NCBI GenBank assembly: GCA_021495925.1
Contig: JAKEKT010000024.1
Span: 248,001-312,000 of the forward strand
From: Diplodia intermedia
Taxonomy: Eukaryota; Ascomycota; Dothideomycetes; Botryosphaeriales; Botryosphaeriaceae
Reading direction: 5' to 3'
Length of the DNA: 64,000 bases
Within the stretch, counting starts at the first letter, position 1, and the number at the start of each line of letters is the position of its first letter. The notes beneath the pieces were generated by a model. It saw only the letters and a program-made list of their open reading frames with translations, did no database searches and was not told the DNA's origin. The translations under genes were made by a program, and so were the position numbers. Below are positions 35,733 through 47,452 of the stretch, one piece after another.

Positions 35733-36385
35733 GCTCAGTTAGGGAATAAGGTTCGATGATGATGGAGATGAGATTGAGATAGCCCCGATACCCAATGCAA
35801 CTCCTAACGCTTCGTACAGAACGCCCCACAATGTTTGCTCATGCTCGATCATTATTCCAGATTATTATTGTTACCACTAGGTTCTCATTGGAAGCGGCTA
35901 ACCACCCAATGAGAAGCGCTGACTTCGATTCAGTGGAACGGTTCTGATGCCGCCATCGAGTAATTTCAGCAATGTCCGTGCTTCTCACGGACGCATGCAG
36001 GTGGAAGTGAGACGCTAGATGCAAGCTTAGAATCCCTCCTTTACGTCCTTGCGGGGCTTTATTTTTCGTATCTTCAAAACTTCAAATATGAGGACATTGT
36101 CTAAGGACTATAGTATACAGGTGATCTACCTGGCAACGATATCTATTACTTTCCACTTTGGCTGATCACTTTGGCATATTTAATGCCGTACAATGTGCTG
36201 GGTGTAGTGCAACGAGTGGCAGCGTGGTCGCAACTCGTACAACATCCACTTGTTTGGAGGCGAAATTGAGCAAACATTGTGCTCAGACACATGGCCCGAA
36301 GCACGGAACACGGCGGGTATTGAGCCTGCGTGCACACTCATGTCTGTGTCAACTCCACGACTGTCCCAAAGTGGGATTTCTCAGT
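35733..36385. other. Intergenic / undefined 5' region of the next gene
   Basis: An open frame continues upstream of 36386 but begins with TTG at 36158. An upstream exon with the true start of the next gene may lie here and I could not define it. Confidence 0.45.
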
Positions 36386-37375
36386 ATGCCGCCGACATCC
36401 ACTACAGTCGAAGACACATCGTCAACGGCTGTGGTAGTCGTACCACCACCGTTATCATCGACAACCACATCGGATACCGTACTCATAACATCTTGGGTGC
36501 CCTTGACAACTATCTTCACGGCTCCTCCTGTTTGCACGGGCATAATTCGTTCTCTGTATGGAACACTGGTTGCGTTCGATCCTTTTCACATAGACAGCAC
36601 TCTGGGCGAAACGGCAGAATGTCTCCCCTCAGCTGCCGTCTCTTCTATCAACCAGATGGGAAATATCACGACGACTGTGATGATTTCTCCGTTGAAATGT
36701 CCAGAAAACTGGACAACGTTCACAAGCGTCGTTAAGTCCGATGTGCATAGCGTTCATGTTACATGCTGTCCTTCGTAAGCTCCCGGTCTCAGCACACGCA
36801 AAACCTTACTCATGCATGCAACCAGGAATTATTATATCGACGCAGGAGTCTTGAGCTTTTTCGAATGCGTTTCCGACGTGCCACCGGGCATGATCCTCAC
36901 CTATGCGGTCGGCGTCGAAGATAGCGCCCATACTGAGACAACAACGCTGAAAGCCTCAACCGAGGTCAGAGCATTCGCTATTTCAGGATGGAATACAGTC
37001 CTCCCAGCTTCGTCATCGAATACGCCGACACCTGGGACTGCCACTCAGGCAGCGTCTGAGCACAACAAACCCCCACTGGGAATCATCATTGGAGTCCCAC
37101 TCGGGACGTTATCTGCTGCTATCGTTTTGGTCACTGTCATGTTGGCCCTATTCCGATGGAGGAAAGCGTCGGCCCCCGTTGAGATGGATGGTTCCAACGA
37201 TTCGCAGCCAAAGGAACTCCCAGGAATCGACTGTGGTCAGAAGAGGACTACTATGGTGTTAGAGCTCCAAGGAGATGTTCGAATCACGGAGTTACCGGGC
37301 GGCGTTGTCACTGCAGAGGTAGAGGCAGATCATTGTGCGGAGTTGGAAGGAGATGTACCCAAGAAGTGCGCCTAG
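36386..37375 (+). CDS. Single-pass membrane protein with Thr/Ser-rich cysteine-containing ectodomain
   Basis: Model: join(36386..36774, 36826..37375), 312 residues, one 51-bp intron; the start is uncertain. The ectodomain has SWVPLTTIFTAPPVCTGI, IRSLYGTLVAFDPF, SPLKCPENWTTF and VTCCPSNYY. Similar Cys-containing proteins of unknown function are, from memory, common in Dothideomycetes. A Ser/Thr stalk precedes a TM segment at about residues 210-236 (GIIIGVPLGTLSAAIVLVTV...) and a cytosolic tail starting RWRK. The lack of a signal peptide suggests a missing upstream exon or a reverse-anchor topology. A role as surface sensor or adhesin is only a guess from architecture. Confidence 0.65.
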
Positions 37376-38322
37376 CCGGGTATCGCAAGTAGGGAGAGGC
37401 AGAGATGCATGCATGCCTTTTCTTTGGTCTAGCTCTTCACCGACCGTTATGCATACTTTGCGGCTATGTTCCTGTCTGTTTTTCAGAACCAAGGTCGCGC
37501 TTGATGGCCCGCATTTGACAGCTGGTTGATTTATGAAATTCCCTCGTTCCTAGATGATTACTATCGGTCTGAATTCACGGTATCGTTGTATTTCTGTTAG
37601 GCTTTTGGTAGCAACCTTGGTCCTTTCGTAGCTTCCACTTTGTAATCTTTGTACTTGTGCGTGACTACTCCATTTCGTGGAGCTTCGCTCAACGGGAGGA
37701 TATTATCAAGTTACACAAGGTGATGAAGTGATGCAGCGAGGCAAACGGAGCGATGCCTAATCAGGCAAGACGGCAGCCTGGCAGCGGAAGGCTGAGCAAA
37801 GCCCCGCACTGCCTCGCTGCACACTGCTGACATGATTCTTCACCTCTCCCATGTGTCGCAGGTCCACGGCGGCAAAGTCTGGCTGGGTGCCTGCGGTGTC
37901 AACGTTGCCCTCTCAACCCAACGGCAATCACGCGGCCACATGTCCATTTTTAGCGCCCTGTGTTGGCCCCCACGAGGCTGGTCCTCATCGCCTTCAGCTC
38001 ATCCATGAGATTGCAACTCGCCGTCGTACACTCGGAATGAGCATGGCCTCGGAGCGCTCGATGCAGGCAAGAAGTTGCTGAGTATCTGCGGCCTGCGTGA
38101 CGGAGGCGGTCAGCCCGACTTCATAGCCACGGGAGCTGCGTGCAGAGCCTCCAACACGGCCCCCACAGGTGGTGGCTCGGCCATGGCCCTCTGCCCGGAT
38201 CCCTGCTGCGGCAGCTAGCTTCCCGCCGCATGCATGTCATGCTTTCCTCAGGCTGCCACCCATAAAAGCTGGCACTGTGCCGCTCTGTGTTTGCCCTGCA
38301 CTTCTTGACTCGATCATTCGCT
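37376..38322. other. Intergenic, promoter of the DUF6590 gene
   Basis: No gene is seen in 947 bp. A TATA-like CATAAAAG at 38261-38268 lies about 60 bp before the next start codon. Confidence 0.5.
38261..38268 (+). promoter_or_regulatory. TATA-like box before the DUF6590 gene
   Basis: CATAAAAG is 55-62 bp upstream of the ATG at 38323. Position and orientation suit a core promoter with a short leader. It differs from the TATA consensus at the first base. Confidence 0.4.
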
Positions 38323-40045
38323 ATGTCGGACCGCTACTCTAGCCCCGGTGTGCGGAGCAACGCCTCCAGCCAGAGCTCGCGTAGTAAGCTTCCTTGGTCT
38401 TTTCGTTATTGCAGCGCTAACAGGCCAAAGACTACCAGTCACTCGATCCGCGCGACTGGAGAGGTTTCTTTGTCCCAGGCAGAGTCAGTATCGGCAGCGG
38501 TGCCTCGCAGAACATGTACTGATACCTGCAGCAGATATTCATGTACCAACTTCACCCCGACGAGCTCGACTACAACGGCAAGAAGCAGAGGCTATCAGTC
38601 CCAAAAGCCTCATCCAAACCCCTGTACCGGCGATGTGTAGTAGTGAGGGCGGGAAGAGACAGTTCGCAGTGCTTGTAGGCATCCCCTCTGCGTGCCCACG
38701 ACCCGAGAACTGACCAGTCCACCAGATGCATTAAGACATACGAAGGCGAGGGCTGCACCCACAGAGAGGTGCGCTCCAAGCAAGACCGCCACGCCGTCGT
38801 CTACACGTCCGACGAGCCTTCGCGCCTGCGTGAGGAAACCAACCTCCGCGCCCCCATCCAAGCGGACCCCATCAGCCACGAAACCGTCATCCCGCGCCTG
38901 GCCCGCCTCAACTACGACTCGCTCTTCGACTTCGCCCACGCCCGCCCCATCTACCCGCTCGCCCAAGTGACCCCCCGCGGCCTGCAGACCCTCCTCCGCG
39001 ACTTCGAGGAGCTCAACCCGCCCACCATCCGCCCCGTCACCCGCAAGCGCACCTGGGACCGCATGGTCGACGTCCTCGACGCCACCCACCTCGACGCGAC
39101 CACCACCACCAACGCCGCCATCGCCATCGCCGCCCCTTCGCACCAACGCGCCCCGGCCGTCCGCCCCATCCGGCCCACCCGCCGCACCTCCACCTTCCCG
39201 CCCCCAATCCCCGAAGCGCCACCAACAACGACGACCCTCGCCCCGCGCATCCAAATCGTCGCCCCCCGGACCACCACCGCCGCCACCACCGGCGCAGCAG
39301 AGCCGGAGGAGGATGAAGCACAACTGCTGCCGGCGCCAGCAACGAAGAAGAAGCGGCAACAAGCAGCAGTGACGACGACAACAACAACAACGACGCCCTT
39401 CCCCCAACGCCACTCGCCGCGCGCCGCCCCCATCCCCATCCTCCTCTCGTCCGCCCGCGACCCGCGCGCCACCGCCCCCGTCCGCGCCCTCTTCGACACG
39501 GCGTGCGAGCTCAACTTCGTCGACCCCGAGCTCGCCCTCTCCCGCCTCGGCGCCACCGCGCTGCGCTGGAACAATGCCGCCACCGCCGACGAGCAGCAGC
39601 AGCCGACCGTCGTCATGCCCGGCAGTGGCAGCGGCAACGGCGCCGTGGTGGTGGTGCCGCCGGCGGCCGAGGGCATGGTCAAGCTGCGCTGGCGCTTCCA
39701 GGGCGCCGAGAGGAGCGACGTGGATACGTTCGTCGTGTTCAGAGGCTTGCCGTGTGAGGTGGTGGTGGGGAGTCGGACGGCGGTGGCGAGGAGGTGGGGT
39801 GTTGGTGGGAGGGAGGCTGGGGTGCTGGGGTTGCCGATGTTGGGGTTGGGTGAGTGATCTTTCTCCTTTTTTGCGCGCGAACGTGCGTTTTTGCTGACTG
39901 TGGTGGCTTTTGTGTAGATGAGAGACGGAGGCTGGAAGAGAGCGATAGGCATAAGTCGGAGAGTCGGAAGAGGAAGGAGGCGCGCGAGAATGAGGAGATT
40001 GAGCGGAAGTTTGCGAGGGAGAGGGCGGCGTTGTGGGGGAGGTGA
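38323..40045 (+). CDS. DUF6590 domain fused to a retropepsin-like domain
   Basis: Model: join(38323..38383, 38431..38483, 38532..38674, 38726..39849, 39918..40045), 502 residues; introns 47, 48, 51 and 68 bp. Residues about 22-170 match my memory of fungal DUF6590: YQSLDPRDWRGFFVPGR, YRRCVVVRAGRDSSQCLCIK, TYEGEGC, RHAVVYTSDEP. A disordered Pro/Thr/Ala linker follows. Residues about 330-445 look like a pepsin/retropepsin half: VRALFDTACELNFVDPELAL (D343-T-A), then TFVVFRGLPCEVVVG (427-434), like the closing VLLG strand. The end is a charged coiled coil (DERRRLEESDRHKSESRKRK). The third intron creates QCLCIKTYEGEG, strong support for the splice. The second acceptor could be 3 bp later. No reverse transcriptase or repeats flank it, so this is a host-type gene, not a retroelement. 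Confidence 0.72.
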
Positions 40046-42856
40046 GAGGGCGTTGCGGATCTTGGTCTTTTCCTTTTTCTTTCTTTCTCTGTCTGGGTGC
40101 CAGAGGGTGATTCCACCTTTTTGATTCTCGGCTTTTGATCCATGACACTTTCACTTCGCAGATTCCCCCTTCCATACGTACGTCTTTTCATAAATTTCCA
40201 GTCTTTGAGTTCATCAAAAGAACATTTTCATCATGGCCTGAATGGAGTAGCCCACGTATGCTTGGTCACTGCAACCGGCTCGCATGACTTTTCTGCTAAT
40301 GCATGAACTCGAGGTACTTACAGCAGTGGCAACAAGGTCTTAACCGTTGCCATCAATTGTCGTGTTGTAGGTTGCACAGAGCACTTCGATCACGCGATTG
40401 GGACCTCAATACTGCCTGGTATCGTCTTTATAAACCTTACAAACCCTCTGTCTAGAAAATTGCTAACCGAGTGAGAGTTCTTCACTGAGGCTTGCGCAAA
40501 GTTAACCCGTCAACCCGACTGTTTGCCTCTTTTTTGTTTCCATTTGGGTGTCCCCGTTCATCGGCCTCCTGTAAAAGAATCAAGTAAGTCAGAGTTTTGT
40601 TTATCTTCTGATCATGAAGAATATGAACTGCCTTATTATGTAGAAGTGATGCTGTTCACTAAGATGAATTTATGCAGAGTATGTGCCGGTCTCGCTACAT
40701 GATATGAAGCATCATTCACACTAGGTGACCAATATTGCTCAGCGCTCTGGACCAGACGTTGCTATCGTTGTAAAACCACCTCACCTTCAGCACCACGACA
40801 GTGACAAGAAAATTGGTCGTTCCGAGTTTCTCGATTTCCATGCAACGGAGTAACCAAAGCAAGAGATGAAGCCACCATCATCGTTTATTCGGGAAGACAA
40901 ATAAGCTTGCAGCGCTACAAAGGCCAACCGGACTACAGTCACATTACAAAGATATACCCGATGGCCTTCAAATTCAAAGCGCATGTCCACATGGATCTCG
41001 TCATGCAGCTTAGCAAGTGCGCCACCGGTGATCAGCCCGCGACCCTGCATATTCATCGAACTTGAGATCTATGAAAGTCGCCGAGTCACTACACCTTTTC
41101 CCCCGACCTCCAAGCCGGTGAACCTTGCCTCAGCTCTCGCAACGAAACGAACTCAGAGTTCACTGGAAGGGTTTCCCGGCACTTTTCATCTTTAGCTGCT
41201 GCCAGCCAGTGATATATGACTCGGTTGGCACGTTTCTACTGGCCTCGCAACACGCCACGGCATGCACCGCCCAACTCCTCGATATGCCTTCACGCTACTC
41301 ACCAGGATCATTCCAGAGTCAGGGACTGTATCAATCTTCCGAGACGATGGATATCAGCATCTTTCTCACCTGGTGAGGCCTTACATATCGCGCATTTGCA
41401 TGCGACACAAACACGAAAGCGGAACACAGGACCCACCAGTGAGATATTGGTCTTGTTTGTCTGTCAAAGAACTGGTGTGCATCGTCCTGCAGGAACTAAC
41501 GAGGGCAGGAGTCGTATTCTTAAGGACGGACTTACGAGCTCTTGGTCAATGCCACCTGACGCGACAGTCCGCGCCCGCGAATCAGTCAAGGGCCCACGAC
41601 GATACGAGGATGATCCGCGGGTCACGCAAAGTGCATACGGACACGTCTGACGCGTGACATCGTCGCGTCTAACGCTGAAATGCTTAAGTCGACCTCGCAC
41701 CAGCACCGAGTATGACATCATACTGGTGGACGCGTCAGGAGTTCGATTTAATTTCCCGGGAGGACCAGGCCAGAATCCACTCCGCGCACGTCCATATTAG
41801 AGACGAGTTTGATTGTCATTAGCACACACGCTAAGACGCCTTGTACACGTACTTGCCGTGACCGGATACCAAAAATAACCTCCACGCAGTCCCGAGCCGT
41901 TGATAAATGAGCAAAAAAAAAAAAAAAGCCGCCAACCTCATTCATAGCCTTGTGTATGTACAGGAAACCAATCACTACGACCATCCCGGGGAACATACAT
42001 GGAAACTTTAATTTTCAAAAGGTGTAAAGACCTCCCTCACACGAGAGAGATCCCCTTATTTCTGTCCAAGAAAACGACTACCCTCGCGAACAGCATACAA
42101 ACAACTAACAAAACCGTATCCCATTCTTTCCCCTCCATCTGTTTGATTCTCCTTTCATCAGACAAGAAAACCTCCAAACAAAACCCACACTAACAAAAAA
42201 TCAAAATCATTCCGGAGAGCATTGCTTGAAAGTACGGCATGCGTGCTCTTCTTCCGGCTCTTCCCCCTTCGATGGCGCCATAGATATTTATAAACAAGGA
42301 GAGGAAAAGAACTAGACAGACATGTCTATGCTTCGATGCAGTTTTTGCAAAATACAAGAAAAAAGAAAGGAAAGGAAAAACGAAAAAGCAAGCGATGGAA
42401 TATCGCTGGAGCACACGCGCTTTTCTTGTGTGGTTGCTTGGACCCGTGACATGATGCCCGCGGACGGTGATGAGAAAGAAAGGAAATGCAGCCAGGCCTC
42501 ATGAAGAGTGAACAGAAGACGCAAGCGTCCAATAAAAAGGTTTGTACGCAATAGGATGGAAGGAATGTGCAGAATCGGAAGCAAAAGGGGCGGAGGAATA
42601 ATGCGGTATTGCGCACACTGACGAGCCACCTCAATGAAAAGCCATGCAAAAAGCCCAGGAAAAGAGAACAGTGTGGTATCTGAGGTCATGAAAGCGTCGT
42701 CCAGTGTGATGTCAACCAAGAAAGAGAGCAAGATATGAAAAGTCAGGTCCAGTCCAGCCCATATTAAGTGGATTATTTGCTGGAACGACCAAGCAGAAAG
42801 AGCCGGCCCACGAGCGATAATTGCACCAAACGGTCAGCGGAAATGAACTAAAGAGT
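40046..42856. other. Gene-free interval (2.8 kb)
   Basis: The largest interval between genes. It is AT-richer than its surroundings, with a 15-base poly-A tract at 41913-41927 and A/G- or C/T-rich segments near 42000-42400. Open frames at 41125-41720 overlap in several phases and have no recognisable content. I see no terminal repeats or transposase. Confidence 0.5.
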
Positions 42857-45376
42857 TTATAATCCGGGCGCTCCAGGGTATCTGCCACCGGCTGCACTTG
42901 CGCTTCCTAAGCCTAAAGGCGTTGCCGCAGGTGGACCCCTAGGGCCGCCGCGGAAGTTACCTCTGCCTCTGCCAGCGACGTTCCTGCCGCGACCAGGCGC
43001 CGCGACTCCGGGTATGCTGAAGTCAGGGTTGGCCTCCAAGACAACGTCTTCCTGGCGTGGGCGAGGTGGTCCGCGCTGTGGCTGGTAGCCATATGCAGGG
43101 CCACCACGGCCCATGCCCATGCCCACTTCACCTGGACCAGGGCGCCACATAGGGTTGATACCGCGCTGCGAGATCGAAGTGAAATGCGAAGTGTCGGATG
43201 CAGCGCCAGGGGAACGGGGACCTTCATAATCCTCTGGGAATTCGTTGAAAGGAAGCATTTGAGGGCCAAAGTCATCTGGAAGCTGGCTTTGTGCGTACAT
43301 GTCGCCAGGAAGGGGCGCTACTTGGCTGGGCGAGCTGCTTTCCGTACGAGGGCTGGCAGCCCTGTTTGCTCCAAACCCGGGCATGAGCGCAGCGGGAATC
43401 CCGGCAGTCTTGTCCATGTTTGCTGACGGATCTGGGTCGGCAAAACGCGGGTCTACATCCTCGACATAATGATCACCACCTGAGTTCATCCTGCCGTGGC
43501 CGGGCTGCGGCGGTGACTTGGTAAGTCCTGCAGGAAGATCGACCGGATCCTTATAGCTGGAAGGTGATGCTGCGATGGGAGAAAGGGCCCGAGACCTTTG
43601 CGACGGCACGCTTTCATTCGAAGGACCGGTCTGAAGGGGAGGTGGTTGCTGGGGCCAGTTTTGACGCGGTGGTTGGTAGTCGACGCCGGCACTATGAACT
43701 GTCAGCAATATTAATGATGAACAGGGGGCACACGCTTACGTCTGAGTGGGCGCGGAGGGCTGGGAGGGCTGAGAGTATTCGCTTGTCGGGCTCATAGGAC
43801 TGGCCTGACGCTGAGGAACTCCGTCTCCATTGGGGTTTAGGCCCTGCTGAAGCCCAATCATGCCTTGCAAATCGTTGTCACTGTCCCTGAGACCGTAGTT
43901 ATTCATACCGTTCTGAGGAGTACCGACCCGATGGTCCATTTCTATCGCTTGGCCAATAGGACTGTTCGGCTCGGGCAGCACTCCCAGATTTGGGTCCTGG
44001 TTGTTGAAGTCTCTGGGATCATCGTATGGGCCTTGGGGCGGGCCACGTCCTTGCGGCATGGCAGTCCCGTAGAATCCGTTGTCGTAACCGGGAGGAGGAG
44101 GCCCACGACTAGGTCCCATCGGTCCACCTGCCATACCCATACCCATACCCATCGGGCCTGGGCCGGGAGGGCCCATGCCTCTACCAGGCCCATAGCCGGG
44201 CGGGGGACCACCGCGACCACGCATGCCTGGCGGGCCGCCGCGGCCTCTGGGGCCAAATCCTCCGCGTCCACGGGGCGGGAACCCACCCCTTCCTCTGCCG
44301 GGTGCACCGTAGAAGGGTGGAGGACCTCCAGACCTGTCAGATCCCATAGTTCCGTTAGATGTCTGGTGTCTTAAAGGCTGGCCGTTGGGGCCATTGGGTG
44401 GTAGCGGGTTTCCATACTGATCTCTTGGTGGAGGGCGTCCGCGGCCCATCCCGCCTGCCGGCATGGGTGGTCTTTCACCATAGTACCTTCCTGGTCCTTC
44501 GTTCGGACCATCCGTAGTCGAGCTCGGGATAGAAGGAGATTGAGTCAAAGGCACCCTGTCATCCATACTCTGCTTCTGTGACCCGAAGGTAGCAAAATCA
44601 GGTCCCTTTCCGTCTGAAACAGGGGAGCCTGCCATCAATGGTGGTGGAGAATCGGCGCGGGGCAAAGAAGGGTCGTCCATAGCCGGCGGAGGACCACGGT
44701 TGGCATAGTAATTCTGTCCATTCATCTCGGCATTCTCGGCGATCCTCTTCTTCCTAGCCTTCCTGCTCACAAGCGTACGCCTCATTGCGCATGTCACAAC
44801 ACCGCTCACTGCGATGACAACAGTCGCAGCCAGAACGATCCATCCTCCCCATGCCACGTGCGGAACGAACAGCAGGATATCCACGAGAAAGGCCAGCAGG
44901 GATACCAACAGCGTGGGGAAGATGAGAACCAGAAGGATCATTAGGTAACGAGGTGAGTGCGAGGGCGCATGGAAGTGGGCGGCGAAGGCGAGCGCAAAGC
45001 ATACGAGCGCCAGGAAGGCAGCAACGGGGTGCACAATCAAAATTGCCGACAGCGTGTGGCGCGCGCCGGAGGGAAGATCGAAGTCGGATGAACTATCGAA
45101 CAAGCCATCATCTGCAGGGCCAGGTCAGCGGCTGCTCGGCGAAAGTACACCGAGTGAACAAGTTCTCGCGACAGACTTACCTTCGGCGGTGGTGTAGCCA
45201 ATGCCCAAGTCACTGCAACCCTTGGTGGTGCAGTAGCCGAGGACACCGTAGGTGATGCCATTGAATTCAGCGAGCGGGATGGCCTGGATGATGGGCGTGG
45301 AAATGGTGCTCAGAAGCAGCAGGGCGAAAGCAGCAAAGAAAAGAATGGACAGCGGCGTGGCCGGGCGGAGAAGCAT
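42857..45376 (-). CDS. palI: pH-response regulator palI/RIM9
   Basis: Model: complement(join(42857..43691, 43740..45111, 45181..45376)), 800 residues, introns 48 and 69 bp. The SUR7/PalI membrane part spans about residues 1-180: LLRPATPLSILFFAAFALLL (TM1), EFNGITYGVLGYC and GYTTAEGDDGLF in the loop, then SAILIVHPVAAFLALVCFAL, YLMILLVLIFPTLLVSLLAF and GGWIVLAATVVIAVSGVV. The remaining 600 residues are disordered and Pro/Gly-rich with RGRGG, PRGRGG and GMGMGM arrays. PalI assists the PalH receptor in alkaline-pH signalling to PacC. The C-terminal tail is long compared with yeast Rim9, as usual in filamentous fungi. Confidence 0.92.
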
Positions 45377-47452
45377 GGTTGCTGTGAAGAGTCAAGGCCG
45401 CTCTGCCGGACCGCTGGGCGCGAGGCAGAGGGCTTCGAGCGATGCGGACGGCAACGTGAGACTAGCTCTGGAGTCGGCGCGCTTCGCTAGGACGAGGAAA
45501 CGGGGAAAAGGCGTGTGTGTCGAAGGGGACGGCTCCGACAGCGACGTCGGTCGAGGCGCGCAGTTCGAGGTGTTGCTGCGGTTGTGGTGCGGTCGGGCGG
45601 CTAGCAGCAGACGGTCCGGTGCACGCACGGCGGAGGGCGAAACGTGAGACACAGCCGCGACAGACAGCGGGTTCAGTTGGTGCACAGGACGGCGCGGGCG
45701 TCGGGTCGCGCGATCATCGCAGAGCTATGCGAGAAGTTGGAGAACGAGCGTGGCTAAGTGAGCGGTGGCAGCGGAGTGGCAGTGCCAAAGGTGGGAAAGT
45801 TGGCAGGCGGTGCTGGCGCGGGATTGGTGCAGCCCAGCCTGCGGGAGCGGGGAGAAGCAGAAGGGAACGAAAGAGCGGATGCAGCAGCAGCAGCGGCGCC
45901 TGGGAATTGCCCAGTAGTCTTGTTGCCCTAATGCACCGCACCGCCGGCGTTCCTGATGACTGATGCTGTTGGTGAGGCAAATCAACCTCCGCAGGACCCA
46001 CGCCCCGTGCGCACCCACCACAGCGTTGCCAAGGTCGCCGTGCATCCAAATCAAAGTTGCCGCCGCTTGCAGCCACCACTGTGTCTCCCACGCGCCCTCG
46101 CACAAAGTCCCACGGCGGCGCGCCGCCGACCCACGCGGCTCAAAGCCGCTCCCCAACGCGCGCGTATGGCGCCGCGCACAGCCGGGGTACCTCGCCCGTC
46201 CCCTGCAATCTGAGAAACATCCGAGATTTGCTGCCCGCCGTGGATGGCGCGCATGGGCCTTCCGTGCTGCACTGCGCGCCTGGATCTCAGTCCGCCCGGC
46301 GACCCCTTTCTGCTGCCTCGTCATGTGCCAACTGCCGCTCTGCACATCTGCGGCTCCAGTCCTTCGTCATGATGCTCGGGAAATAATCAAAATCTCGACC
46401 AAGCGCGGTGCATCCTGCTCGCCCGGCGCCGCGATGCCACTTCGCTGCCTCCCGCGAATGGGACCGAAAGTCCAGGCCTCCATCGCCTGCGTCAGGCTGC
46501 TGACAGTGGCTCACGCCTCGTGCTTCGCTCTCGCGCTGGCCCAAAAAGCTTGACGCCCTCGATCTATTGGTCTCCGCGCCACGACATTGGCCAGCCAATC
46601 CTGCCGACTGCATGTCCATCTCGACGGCCGCTACCGCACGCCTTCGGTCGGACGACCTGCCTATTGCGATGCAGCAGCATGACCGACTTCATAGCACCCC
46701 GGCACCAAATTATTACTTGCACCGGATTGCGTGCTGCACAGTGATTGTATTATTCCGCCCCCAGGGCGACTTCTGTCCGGATCCGCGGGCCTGTCATCGG
46801 CAAGCCAGGGCAGAGGTTCGCCGAGACCACCACTGTGCCGTCTTGAGCACCACTGTGCCGTCTTAAGCACCACTGTGCCGCCTTAAGCACCTCTGACGCG
46901 TCCCTCGTCAAGTCGCATGTTCAAAACGGCGCCAGCGAGCGCAGTGTGTCTTGGGAAACAGCCTCGGCTTGATGTATTGTTGATTTTCCGTGTCTTCCGG
47001 CTTCCGGACTCTCGACCGCCCGACTATCTTCATCTACGCTGAATCATGCCGCAGCGACTTAGGAGATGCTGGACTGGCATTGCCCGTTTCGGCTACACGT
47101 ACCCAGCTTACTACTACATGACGGCCTTGAATCAGGAGTCCGATGTAGATGGGTGTCTGGTAAGAGTGATCAGAGCCGCTCGGCGGGCACGCCATGCGGC
47201 TCGTGTGCTGTGCATCATGGACGCCTTTAGGCTAGTGTTTCGCGTGTGCACGGCAATTTCAATTGGTAAAACATGCATTTGGTATCAGAACTTTTCTCCA
47301 TTTTTTGGACCAGTCTCTCTTTATGAGCGGTCCAATCCGTAGATCGGAGACTGCTTGCTACGCCGTCATGAAGAATCGTGTCCGAGACTCCGACCATCAA
47401 CCTACCATCCCTTTCGTCCTCATTCGTGGAACCCTCCCTCTCGGGAGATCGC
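45377..47452. other. Gene-free interval with a short tandem repeat
   Basis: 2.1 kb of GC-rich DNA. A 196-codon ATG frame at 45963-46553 has two competing frames and only Arg/Ala/Cys-rich low-information sequence, so I do not call it. The repeat at 46828-46890 is listed separately. Confidence 0.5.
46828..46890 (+). repeat. 20-bp tandem repeat, three copies
   Basis: The unit caccactgtgccgtcttaag occurs at 46828-46847, 46848-46867 and 46868-46887, with single-base differences (gag/aag; tctt/cctt), followed by a fourth partial unit. It lies in intergenic DNA. The near-identity suggests recent expansion. Confidence 0.9.

Noticed and set aside
38726..40045. Retrotransposon gag-protease fragment
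   Set aside because: The protease-like domain is spliced in frame to DUF6590 by good introns and no RT, integrase, LTR or stop-riddled flank is visible.
41913..41927. Poly-A tail of a retroposed element
   Set aside because: A 15-base A run without upstream coding remnant or target-site duplication is not enough to call a retroposon.
45963..46553. 196-codon ATG frame between palI and eS4
   Set aside because: Overlapping frames in both other phases and on the opposite strand, Arg/Ala/Cys-rich sequence, no splice or promoter signals.
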